Shown here in pieces: positions 56,923 through 64,000 of a stretch of 64,000 nt of DNA. A model generated the notes under the pieces. It was given only the letters and a program-made list of their open reading frames with translations. It was not told where the DNA came from and made no database searches. The stretch's first letter is position 1; each line of letters begins with the position of its first letter. The DNA lies in assembly GCF_004769665.1 (NCBI RefSeq), contig NZ_RQGG01000029.1:62001-126000 (forward strand). The letters are read 5' to 3'. The position numbers were made by a program, and so were the translations under genes. The stretch is from Leptospira kemamanensis (lineage in GTDB: Bacteria > Spirochaetota > Leptospiria > Leptospirales > Leptospiraceae).

Positions 56923-57102
56923 ATGGAAGATGACTTTTTAGATGATGACGAATTCGACGCAGAGAGCCTAAACGAAGACGTTGTAACATATGCTTGTGAA
57001 GACTGTGACCATCGTTGGGAAGCGGAAGGTGAGGATGAATACCTCGATTCATGGGAATTGATCTGCCCGATGTGTGGATCAGCCAATATTACCGAACTAT
57101 AA
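56923..57102 (+). CDS. 59-residue acidic zinc-ribbon protein
   Basis: A short ORF with a convincing domain. It has an acidic N-terminus (MEDDFLDDDEFDAESLNEDV), then two CysXXCys pairs, ACEDCDHRW and ICPMCGSANI, separated by about 25 residues, the pattern of a rubredoxin-like or transcript-factor zinc ribbon. Length and Cys spacing are inconsistent with a chance frame. The adjacent promoter-like sequence supports transcription. The role is unknown; such proteins often bind RNA polymerase, ribosomes or nucleic acid. The next gene begins directly after its stop. Confidence 0.75.
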   Translation: MEDDFLDDDEFDAESLNEDVVTYACEDCDHRWEAEGEDEYLDSWELICPMCGSANITEL

Positions 57103-57103
57103 T

Positions 57104-57631
57104 TTGACTTTATCCCAATCTCTTTTTTGTTTTTTGTGCGTTCCAACCTTACTTTGGAGCGAAACTTCTGGATTTTCGACTTTATACACAGAATTTAAAA
57201 AAGGGAATTATTCTCTCGTTTCTAAACAATCGCTCCAATACCTAAATGGACGAGAACCTGAAAAAGATCCTCGGATTTTTTTTCTGTATGTTTCCACCGA
57301 GGAAAACTGGTCCCAACTTAAGTCTAAAGTGGGAAAGGAAGTTTCACCTAACTTTCGTTCCACTCCGCATTATTGGAATGCCATTTATTTGTTTATGGAA
57401 CGAGCTCTTGTGTTTGGAGAATCGGATATACTCGTAGAATGGGGAAAAGAATTTCAAAAATCAGGAAAACAAAGTCCCAAATACAATGATGCTTTGTTAT
57501 TATACGGTTTTGGTCTTATGGATTTAAAAAACGATTCGGAAGCAAAAAAGATTTTTTCAGAAATTGAATCCAATTCTCCCTCCAAACACATTGTATCCCA
57601 GTTGGAAGAACTGAAATCGGTTGGAAAATAA
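57104..57631 (+). CDS. exported helical repeat protein
   Basis: About 175 residues. A hydrophobic N-terminus (LSQSLFCFLCVPTLLWS) reads as a signal peptide without the usual basic residues. The mature part is helical, TPR/Sel1-like (LYTEFKKGNYSLVSKQSLQY, KYNDALLLYGFGLMDLKNDS). The TTG at 57104 sits one base after the zinc-ribbon stop; a GTG at 57074 inside that gene would add ten residues. Neither has a good ribosome-binding site. It ends directly before rsmD. Confidence 0.65.
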   Translation: MTLSQSLFCFLCVPTLLWSETSGFSTLYTEFKKGNYSLVSKQSLQYLNGREPEKDPRIFFLYVSTEENWSQLKSKVGKEVSPNFRSTPHYWNAIYLFMERALVFGESDILVEWGKEFQKSGKQSPKYNDALLLYGFGLMDLKNDSEAKKIFSEIESNSPSKHIVSQLEELKSVGK

Positions 57632-58246
57632 ATGAAAGGTTTAAGAGTATCACAAGGGAAATGGAAAGGAAAAGAAATTCCAAGTCCACCAGATGTTTCT
57701 GGCCATTTAAACTTTACCAACAGTTTGGTGAAAAAAGCAATATTTTCTCTGATGGACTCGCGATTACTTTCTTGGGGCCTTGGTTTTGAATCCGTTTTGT
57801 TTTGTGATTATTTTGCTGGCAGTGGGCAGATTTCCGCTGAGGCGTACAGTTTGTCCGTTAAACGTCTTCTTACGTATGAACTCGACCAAACCAGATTTCG
57901 AAATTTACATACTTTGTTTCGTGGAATACCCAACGTACAATTGTTTCGAAAAGATGCCACGAAACATGCATTAAAGTGGGAGTTGGGTGACGAATCAGCT
58001 TTTATTTTTTATTTGGATCCACCTTACACGTATTGGTCGGAAACTCCGGCTCGTATGAAGTTGATGTTGGAAGATTTGTATCAATTTTGCCTTTCTACAG
58101 GAAAACCTTTTTTAATCCTCTGTCAAATTCCAGAACACCAAAGTATCAACAATATATGGGTCAATGTTCCTCATAAAGTCAGAGAGTATGGAAGTCATTT
58201 CATCATCGAAACAGGTTATGAAACAAACGAAACTTTGGAAAACTAA
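57632..58246 (+). CDS. rsmD: 16S rRNA m2G966 methyltransferase RsmD
   Basis: SAM-dependent methyltransferase acting on the 30S subunit. The 204-residue protein starts MKGLRVSQGKWKGKEIPSPP. Motif I is the SAM loop CDYFAGSGQISAEAYS near 58-73 and motif IV the catalytic FYLDPPYTYW near 128-137. RsmD normally reads DPPY as here. The start codon directly follows the previous stop. Its 3' end overlaps pbpC by 29 bases. Confidence 0.9.
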   Translation: MKGLRVSQGKWKGKEIPSPPDVSGHLNFTNSLVKKAIFSLMDSRLLSWGLGFESVLFCDYFAGSGQISAEAYSLSVKRLLTYELDQTRFRNLHTLFRGIPNVQLFRKDATKHALKWELGDESAFIFYLDPPYTYWSETPARMKLMLEDLYQFCLSTGKPFLILCQIPEHQSINNIWVNVPHKVREYGSHFIIETGYETNETLEN

Positions 58247-60377
58247 GACCTTTGCGTTTCAAGGTTTGTTGTTAGCTGAGTTTTGTTTTTCTAAGCTCGG
58301 AATTTTTTTTGTTTCGATTTTAGGTTTCTGTCTTTTTCCCTCTGCACTTCTTTCTCTTCCCACTTATAACGAAGTCAAATCCCAATACCAACCTTCTGAC
58401 ATCCGTTTTTATGATAGAAAAGGAGAACTATTCCAAAGACTTCGTGTGCGTAAAGATTACCGTTCCGAAGATTGGGTGGAGTATTCTGAATTTCCAAAGT
58501 TTTTGGTGGAGACTATTCTTCATGCCGAAGACAAACGATTTTTTGAACACCAGGGAATTGATGGCAATGCGATCATTGCATCTCTTTGGACGGGTTTCAA
58601 AGGTTCCAACCTACGGGGAGCATCCACCATCTCCATGCAACTTGCGACCATTTTAGATCCTGAGTTACAACCCAATCGAAACAAACGAAAGTCTTTATTT
58701 CAAAAGATCAAACAAATCAATCGTGCGAAGGAATTGGAATCGATTTGGACCAAAGAGGAAATCTTCACTGCCTATCTCAATTTGATTTATTTTCGAGGGG
58801 AACTGAAAGGGATCTCAGCCGCGACGAGTGGACTGTTTCGTAAGTCCGTAAGTGCCATCACTCCGAATGAATCTTATTTACTAGCTGCACTCATTCGTTC
58901 GCCTCAGAGTTCCATTGATACCATCACAAAACGAGTTTGTGCCCTCAAATGGGAACGTGACGGAAACCAAACTGATTGTAGAGAGATTTCTCAATTCGTA
59001 AGAGAATCTTTATTTCGTAACATCGATTATGTGCAGTTTCCCTCTCTTGTTCCTCTGTATGCAAAAGCCTTATACGAACTCGGTGTTTCAAACACACAAA
59101 GAATCGATAAAATCGAAACGTCTCTTTCCTTGTTTTATCAAAAAAAAGTGGAAGAGATTTTACGAAGGAATATCAAAACCTTAGAAAATCGAAACGTAAA
59201 AGATGGTGCAGTTCTAGTTTTAGAAAATAAAACGGGAAACATTTTGGTTTATGCTTCCAATATTGGAAAAGAAAGTTCTGTTTCCCAATTGGACTTAATT
59301 CGCACCAAACGACAAGTAGGTTCCACATTAAAACCTTTTGTTTACGCATTAAACTTTCAAAAGAAAAAACTCACACCAAATTCTATCCTTTCGGATTCCC
59401 CCATTGGAATTCCCGTTTACCAAGGGATTTACCGACCACTGAATTATGATAAATCCTACAAAGGAAATGTGACAGTAAAAGAAAGTTTGGCATCTTCTTT
59501 GAATATCCCGGCGATCCGTGCCTTGTCATTTTTAGATGTAAATGAATTTGTATCTGTATTGGAATCCTTAGGGATCCATGGTTTACAATATCCAGAATAC
59601 TATGGTCCATCCTTGGCACTCGGTGCTGCAGATATTAGTTTATTAGAACTTACCAATGCCTATCGAGTGTTTGCCAATGCGGGAGTTTACTCACCCGTGT
59701 TGTGGGAATCCAAGGATCATTTTACAGAACCCAAACAAATCTTTTCACCGCAAGTGAGTTATGAAATCTCTTCTATCCTTTCTGATAGAGAAGCAAGGTC
59801 TCTTGGATTTGGATGGGATAATTTTTTATCCACTTCTTATTACACGGCCGTGAAAACAGGTACAAGCCAAGATATGAGAGATAATTGGTGTATTGGTTAT
59901 TCGGAACATTATACTGTTGGAGTTTGGGTCGGAAACCCCACAGGTGCTCCTATGTTAGATGTATCGGGTATCACCGGTGCTGCACCCGTTTGGCGAGAGA
60001 CAATGGATGTCTTACATGAATCCCTGAGTTCTCAATTACATCCACTTCCTGAAGAAATGGGGAGTGAGGAAAACAATTTAAATGGGAAAGAAACTTCGTC
60101 TAATCTGAAGAGTCTAGAGAAAACAAAATCTTATCGAATCCTGACACCAGTGAGTGGGAGTATTTTTGCCTTGGATCCTGATATACCAAGTGGCCGACAA
60201 AAAATCCTCTTTACAATTAGTTCTTATGATGTTTCGTATTCGTATCATTTAAACGATGTGTTTCTTGCGAAAGCAGGAGAACCTTATCTCTGGGAACCTA
60301 AAAAAGGAGAGTATCGTTTGGAAATCAAAGACAAAGAAAAGAAAGTGGTTTCTTTGTCTTTTTTTGAAGTTCGGTAA
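58218..60377 (+). CDS. pbpC: penicillin-binding protein 1C
   Basis: Bifunctional peptidoglycan synthase of about 719 residues. A membrane anchor lies near 28-46. The glycosyltransferase (GT51) domain has catalytic Glu104 in ILHAEDKRFFEHQGID and GASTISMQLA. The transpeptidase has the SxxK nucleophile in QVGSTLKPF near 369, SSLNIPA (SxN) and KTGTSQD near 545. A BiPBP_C-type beta domain ends the protein. The transglycosylase region and length fit PBP1C. An earlier in-frame ATG exists at 58164; 58218 is preferred because it begins just before the basic/hydrophobic anchor and reduces overlap with rsmD. Confidence 0.92.
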   Translation: MKQTKLWKTKTFAFQGLLLAEFCFSKLGIFFVSILGFCLFPSALLSLPTYNEVKSQYQPSDIRFYDRKGELFQRLRVRKDYRSEDWVEYSEFPKFLVETILHAEDKRFFEHQGIDGNAIIASLWTGFKGSNLRGASTISMQLATILDPELQPNRNKRKSLFQKIKQINRAKELESIWTKEEIFTAYLNLIYFRGELKGISAATSGLFRKSVSAITPNESYLLAALIRSPQSSIDTITKRVCALKWERDGNQTDCREISQFVRESLFRNIDYVQFPSLVPLYAKALYELGVSNTQRIDKIETSLSLFYQKKVEEILRRNIKTLENRNVKDGAVLVLENKTGNILVYASNIGKESSVSQLDLIRTKRQVGSTLKPFVYALNFQKKKLTPNSILSDSPIGIPVYQGIYRPLNYDKSYKGNVTVKESLASSLNIPAIRALSFLDVNEFVSVLESLGIHGLQYPEYYGPSLALGAADISLLELTNAYRVFANAGVYSPVLWESKDHFTEPKQIFSPQVSYEISSILSDREARSLGFGWDNFLSTSYYTAVKTGTSQDMRDNWCIGYSEHYTVGVWVGNPTGAPMLDVSGITGAAPVWRETMDVLHESLSSQLHPLPEEMGSEENNLNGKETSSNLKSLEKTKSYRILTPVSGSIFALDPDIPSGRQKILFTISSYDVSYSYHLNDVFLAKAGEPYLWEPKKGEYRLEIKDKEKKVVSLSFFEVR

Positions 60378-60382
60378 ATACC

Positions 60383-60808
60383 ATGTCAAAACCAACGAAG
60401 TACAAACACAAATTCATCCAACAAGTAGTCTGGGGAGAAATGGATGCATTTGGACATGTCAATAATGTAACCTATGTTCGTTATTTTGAATCGGCAAGAG
60501 CTGATTATTTTACGAAAGAAGGACTTTGGGATTCTCCATTAAAACCAGTGAAAGCAGGCCCTGTGTTAACTCATTTGGATATGGACTATCGCAAACAAGT
60601 GGTTTTCCCCGCAACTCTCGAAATTACTTTAGAAGTAAGTTCCATTTCCTCTCGTGCATTTTCCGTGATCTGTTCTATGTGGAATGAAGAAGAGGAATGT
60701 GTTCTCACAGGCAATGCTTCTTTTGTTTGGTTTGATTTTACCTTACAAAAACCTTCTGCTTTACCCGATTATTTTAAAACTAAATTCGGAAGTACTCATT
60801 TGGTATGA
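60383..60808 (+). CDS. hotdog-fold acyl-CoA thioesterase
   Basis: A 141-residue 4-hydroxybenzoyl-CoA-thioesterase-like protein, YbgC/FadM type. The catalytic region is GEMDAFGHVNNVTYVRYFES near residues 16-35, with the conserved Asp in GEMDAFGHVNN. LDMDYRKQVVFPATLEITLE is the usual central strand. It hydrolyses acyl-CoA thioesters; chain length is unknown. The next gene starts in an ATGA overlap with its stop. Confidence 0.92.
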   Translation: MSKPTKYKHKFIQQVVWGEMDAFGHVNNVTYVRYFESARADYFTKEGLWDSPLKPVKAGPVLTHLDMDYRKQVVFPATLEITLEVSSISSRAFSVICSMWNEEEECVLTGNASFVWFDFTLQKPSALPDYFKTKFGSTHLV

Positions 60809-62088
60809 AGTCACAAAGTACAGAAGATCCTTTCAAACTTGATGATGAAGTACTAAAAATCTCAAGAATCTGTCTTGTTGTTTTTTCTAGTTTTATTGGA
60901 TTTGGAATCTTTGCGCCAGTGGATGAACTAGGATTGTATGATCCGAAGTGGATTCGAATTATACATGCATCTGTCACCATTAGTTTTTTTGTCGCTACTT
61001 ACTTTGTCAAATGGATACGGATCAAAATCCAAGCCATCATGTTCGTATTCTTTTATACGATGAGTGCCCATTCCTTAATTTTACTCTATTGGAATTCATT
61101 GTACATCGGTTATCTGGTGGGCATGATATTGGTTTTGACTTGTATCGGAGTTAGTTTTGTGGACAGACGTTCTCTTGTTTCGTATTTGGGAACCGTTACT
61201 TCGGCAGGAATTCTGGTAGGGATATATACAAAAGAACACCAAGTAGATTTACCACTTTATTTATCTGCCATCATCACACCTGCTTTGGTTTCCTACCTAA
61301 CACTCAATATACGGCTTAGCTCTGTTGAGAAACTAAGGATTTCTGAATCCCAACTCAAAAAATTCCAAGATCGTATGTTAAATGAGTTGGAACTCGCCAA
61401 TGAAACCCAATCCAATTTAGTGACAACGGATTGGCCGAAAAAAAAGGGAATCAAAATCCATTCCTTTTTTCGATCCTTTGACCAAGTAGGGGGAGATGCC
61501 ATCAGTTATTTGGAACGGGAAGATGGACAGATGGCACTCTTTTTTGCAGATGTTTCTGGTCATGGAATTGCTTCGGCAATGGTTTCTGCGATGGCGGTGT
61601 TGGCTTTCAAAATCCATGGAAACAAAAACGCACCCTCAGAATGTTTAAAAGCAATCCATGATGATCTGCAATCACTTGTTCCGAACAATCATATCAGTGC
61701 TTGTGTTCTATTTTTTGATTCCGAATCAAAACAGATGCACTATTCCATAGCGGGTCATCCTCCCATCATCCACATCACGAAAGAAAATGGACCAAATTTT
61801 TTAGAAGGGCTTGGAACTCTCATCGTTTCCTTTTTGAAACCGAATTTAAAAAATTATGAGATCACTCTTTCCTCTGGTGATCGAATATTATTGTATTCCG
61901 ATGGAATTTTGGAAGTATTTGATGAATCCGGTGAGATGTACGGGGATGAACATTTGTTTTCAGCAATCAAAAATCATTCTGACAAAAAAGGTGATACATT
62001 TTTAACTGCTATTTATGAAGACTCTATGTCATATTCTGCCAAGCGGATTTCTGATGATATGAGTATGTTATTATTGGAAATACAATGA
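60805..62088 (+). CDS. six-TM SpoIIE-type PP2C phosphatase
   Basis: A 427-residue membrane phosphatase. Residues about 20-175 hold about six membrane helices without a sensor loop, ending in a short coiled coil (about 178-210). The PP2C/SpoIIE domain (about 215-425) has VGGDAISYLE, FFADVSGHGIASAMVSAM with metal-binding Asp, GHPPIIHI and LLYSDGILEVFD. There is no TPR or HAMP, unlike the phosphatase at 17134. The STAS proteins of the window are possible substrates. It overlaps the thioesterase gene and the LptF/LptG gene by four bases each, an unusual operon. Confidence 0.9.
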   Translation: MKSQSTEDPFKLDDEVLKISRICLVVFSSFIGFGIFAPVDELGLYDPKWIRIIHASVTISFFVATYFVKWIRIKIQAIMFVFFYTMSAHSLILLYWNSLYIGYLVGMILVLTCIGVSFVDRRSLVSYLGTVTSAGILVGIYTKEHQVDLPLYLSAIITPALVSYLTLNIRLSSVEKLRISESQLKKFQDRMLNELELANETQSNLVTTDWPKKKGIKIHSFFRSFDQVGGDAISYLEREDGQMALFFADVSGHGIASAMVSAMAVLAFKIHGNKNAPSECLKAIHDDLQSLVPNNHISACVLFFDSESKQMHYSIAGHPPIIHITKENGPNFLEGLGTLIVSFLKPNLKNYEITLSSGDRILLYSDGILEVFDESGEMYGDEHLFSAIKNHSDKKGDTFLTAIYEDSMSYSAKRISDDMSMLLLEIQ

Positions 62089-63221
62089 ACCTTATTTTAA
62101 CACCGTTTCTCTGGTTCAAACGAGAGTTTATTCCATTTCGAACTCTTGACAGGTATCTATTTTTTGATTTTTTCAAAACCTTTTTAGGCACACTCATCAT
62201 GTTAACATCGATGATTGTGATTTATAAATTCACCGATGTGATGAAGTATTTGGTTTCCTCAAAGGTAAATCAATCTCATGTCTATTTACATGTATTGTAT
62301 TCCTTACCTTCGATGGTGGATCAAGTTGTTGCTCCCGCCCTTATGTTTTCTGTTTGTTTTGTCATTGGACAATTCAGTGTGAACAAAGAGCTTGTAGCCA
62401 TGATGGTGGCAGGAGTTTCGTTTATCCGAATCATCACACCAATTTTGTTTTTTGGAATCGTGATTTGGCTTGTGATGACTCTCTTTGGACAAATCGTTGT
62501 GATCCCTGCCAACAAAAAAGCTCAAAGCGAATATAGCATTATGGTAAAAGGTTCCAATCGACTGATTGATTTTGTCTACCAATTGCATATCAAAGGTAAA
62601 AAAGGTTTTTATTATGTATATTGGATCGATGAAAAAGAAAACACAATCAAAGGTGGATTCAATTATATTGAAATGACAAGTGAAGGTACTCCCACCTATA
62701 CAGTCACATCTCAAAAAGCAAAATACATTTCCAATCCACATAGTTGGGTTTTGTATGATGCAGAAGAAGTGAGATTCAATGAAAATCTAGAACTTGTTTC
62801 CAGAATCAAATATGCAGAAAAAACATATGATTTCCCGGAAGACTTGGCTTATTTTTCCAAACCGATTCGTAACCCCGAGGAAATGAATTTTTTTGAACTT
62901 TCCGATGAAATCGAATCTCGGATTACCAAAGGAATTCCATTTCGCAATGTCATTGTCCAACAACATATGGCCTTTGCTATGCCACTCATGTCCTTTGTCG
63001 TTGTTACACTCGGTGCACTTGCGGGTGCAATCACCAAACGATCTGCAGGTGTTGCAAGTCTTGGATTAACCATTGCCGTAGTATTATTGTATTATATTTT
63101 AAACTCTACTGCAAAGACACTTGCGGAAAATGGAGCATTGCCGATCTGGCTTGGGATGTGGATGACACCAGTCATCTTCACTTATGCGGCATACTTTTTA
63201 TACCGAAGAATGAATATCTAA
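62085..63221 (+). CDS. LptF/LptG-family lipopolysaccharide transport permease
   Basis: A 378-residue YjgP/YjgQ-type permease, part of the LptB2FG ABC complex that extracts LPS from the inner membrane. It has two sets of three helices around a periplasmic jelly-roll: LDRYLFFDFFKTFLGTLIML near the start, LPSMVDQVVAPALMFSVCFV, and the C-terminal MPLMSFVVVTLGALAGAITK, the typical end of the family. A single copy is present; the second LptF/G and LptB must be elsewhere. It starts in an ATGA overlap with the phosphatase and ends at a hairpin with a T-tract. Confidence 0.9.
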   Translation: MNLILTPFLWFKREFIPFRTLDRYLFFDFFKTFLGTLIMLTSMIVIYKFTDVMKYLVSSKVNQSHVYLHVLYSLPSMVDQVVAPALMFSVCFVIGQFSVNKELVAMMVAGVSFIRIITPILFFGIVIWLVMTLFGQIVVIPANKKAQSEYSIMVKGSNRLIDFVYQLHIKGKKGFYYVYWIDEKENTIKGGFNYIEMTSEGTPTYTVTSQKAKYISNPHSWVLYDAEEVRFNENLELVSRIKYAEKTYDFPEDLAYFSKPIRNPEEMNFFELSDEIESRITKGIPFRNVIVQQHMAFAMPLMSFVVVTLGALAGAITKRSAGVASLGLTIAVVLLYYILNSTAKTLAENGALPIWLGMWMTPVIFTYAAYFLYRRMNI

Positions 63222-63246
63222 CGAAAGAGAGGTTCTCTCGTTTTTT
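63220..63246 (+). terminator. rho-independent-type terminator after the LptF/LptG gene
   Basis: AACGAAAGAGA can pair with TCTCTCGTT (two-base bulge) around a GGT loop, followed directly by TTTTTT. It begins at the stop codon. Confidence 0.65.
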
Positions 63247-63305
63247 GGAACGTAGGTTTTGATTGGGAAGAGACGGTTGTTTTTTCTGGAATCTGAGTTT
63301 CAAAC

Positions 63306-63345
63306 GATGTTACCTTTTACCTGTTTGCCAAGAAAAGATAACATC
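63306..63345. other. long hairpin between convergent genes
   Basis: GATGTTA at 63306-63312 pairs with TAACATC at 63339-63345, and CTTTT with AAAAG inside it, separated by one mismatch, around a 14-base loop. No T-tract follows on either strand. It lies 40 bases past the stop of the minus-strand oxidase gene, so it may stabilise or end that transcript. Confidence 0.4.
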
Positions 63346-63385
63346 ACTTAGAGCAGAGTTTGGATTTGGATCTCTAGCGAGAAAT

Positions 63386-64000
63386 TTAAGTTAAAAACAC
63401 TCGTTTGTATAAATCCGTTTGTAAAATTCCCTTTGGATCATACTTCTTTTTTAAGGTATAAAACTTTTTCAGGTTTTCTTTAGGAAAGTAGGATTCCATT
63501 ACTCGTTTGCGGAGTGTAGAGTCCTTTGCGAAATAAAATCTACCTTTGTGTTTCAAAACGATTTCATCTAATTCATAACACAGAGACCATAATTTTTCAC
63601 GATTTCCTTTTGTAACAGGGAAATCCATCGCCATAGAAAATCCATCCACGGCATGAGTGAGAAGGAAAGGATCTGGTTTGTGTTTTTTGAATACAGAGAG
63701 ATAGTTTACAATCCCACGTTCTTGGCATTTTGTGAATATTTCACGGAACGCTTGTTTGGCGTTTTCCTTGGGAATGAACACTTGGTATTGGATCATTGAA
63801 CCTGGTTTGTATACAAATTTCCAATTAGGTACGTAATCCAATAAAAATGCATACTCGGCGTGGCCTTGGTAATACGCTTTGTGGTTTACTAAAATGCTTG
63901 CGATACATTTTGCCAAATTGATCATTCGCATTCCAAAATTGAAACTGAATGGACGCATGAGGATCCACATCCATTTTTTTGGAATCACGTAAAACAAACG
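63386..64000 (-). CDS. 3' part of a DprE1-like FAD-dependent oxidase
   Basis: The C-terminal 204-odd residues of a VAO-family flavoenzyme; the FAD-binding N-terminus is beyond the right edge. The frame is open to the last base, so no start can be assigned. The segments [52 protein letters not shown] and [18 protein letters not shown] match the pattern of decaprenylphosphoryl-ribose oxidase (DprE1) and related DHCR24-like enzymes. In mycobacteria DprE1 oxidises a polyprenyl-phosphate sugar; a similar lipid-linked or sterol-type substrate is only inferred here. It converges with the LptF/LptG gene. Confidence 0.8.
   Translation of the reverse strand, partial: RLFYVIPKKWMWILMRPFSFNFGMRMINLAKCIASILVNHKAYYQGHAEYAFLLDYVPNWKFVYKPGSMIQYQVFIPKENAKQAFREIFTKCQERGIVNYLSVFKKHKPDPFLLTHAVDGFSMAMDFPVTKGNREKLWSLCYELDEIVLKHKGRFYFAKDSTLRKRVMESYFPKENLKKFYTLKKKYDPKGILQTDLYKRVFLT

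Noticed and set aside
56853..57146. Long Ser-rich N-terminal extension of the minus-strand TPR-like gene
   Set aside because: It is antisense to the zinc-ribbon gene, and the internal Met just before the basic/hydrophobic anchor is a better start.
1..64000. Mobile elements, prophage, CRISPR arrays and rRNA genes
   Set aside because: No transposase, integrase, phage protein, regularly spaced direct-repeat array or rRNA-like sequence was found.

Overview
The window is an AT-rich bacterial chromosome segment (about 40% GC by eye) that best fits Leptospira, probably the saprophytic L. biflexa-like clade. This is inference from gene content: spirochaete-type lipoproteins with loose lipoboxes, many sensor and phosphatase proteins, a TonB receptor with lipoprotein partner, Mpl, a PgsB/PgsC/PgsW set, a Bacteroidetes-style GlmU and frequent TTG/GTG starts. 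Nothing in the sequence names the species. I see no insertion sequence, prophage, CRISPR array or rRNA operon, so it reads as stable core chromosome. No stretch over about 300 bases lacks a gene.

Layout. 1-6100: an unidentified 3' gene end, pdxJ, a FYDLN zinc-ribbon gene, miaA-hfq, a mannose-1-phosphate guanylyltransferase, a 30-residue basic gene resembling ribosomal mS38/COX24, a membrane protein, cheW and a PhoU-like gene. 6200-11400: a six-TM chemoreceptor with an overlapping small gene, a hybrid histidine kinase and a nucleotidyltransferase-fold protein. 11450-17050: a TPR protein facing a minus-strand operon pgsB-pgsC-pgsW plus two small genes, i.e. a poly-gamma-glutamate synthase. 17100-28150: a SpoIIE-type phosphatase with TPRs, a STAS protein, a double beta-lactamase-fold lipoprotein, gpmI, a beta-propeller lipoprotein coupled to a TonB-dependent receptor, and a PfkB kinase. 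28160-37730: a two-component pair divergent from a Gld-like ABC transporter operon running into mpl and pheS.

37930-41674 is a four-gene minus-strand operon of one degenerate thiolase and three proteins I do not recognise. 41794-49500: rpsT, tRNA-Val, glmM-glmS-glmU-like (UDP-GlcNAc synthesis), an alpha/beta hydrolase, an acyl-CoA carboxylase beta subunit and a STAS protein. 49563-64000: DJ-1/PfpI, HtrA, ruvB, a TonB-like protein, a serine hydrolase, SufE, a TPR-like membrane protein, a 59-residue zinc-ribbon gene, rsmD, pbpC, a thioesterase, a six-TM SpoIIE phosphatase, an LptF/LptG permease and the 3' part of a DprE1-like oxidase.

Themes: cell-envelope construction (glmM/S/U, mpl, pbpC, LptF/G, poly-gamma-glutamate, ManC) and signalling (CheW, MCP, two histidine kinases, two SpoIIE phosphatases, two STAS antagonists). 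The observations most worth a second look are the PgsBCW cluster without a visible PgsA, the four-gene unknown operon, the mS38-like mini-gene, a lipoprotein leader built on a 63-bp-spaced palindromic repeat, and the hydrolase whose first domain has lost its catalytic residues.
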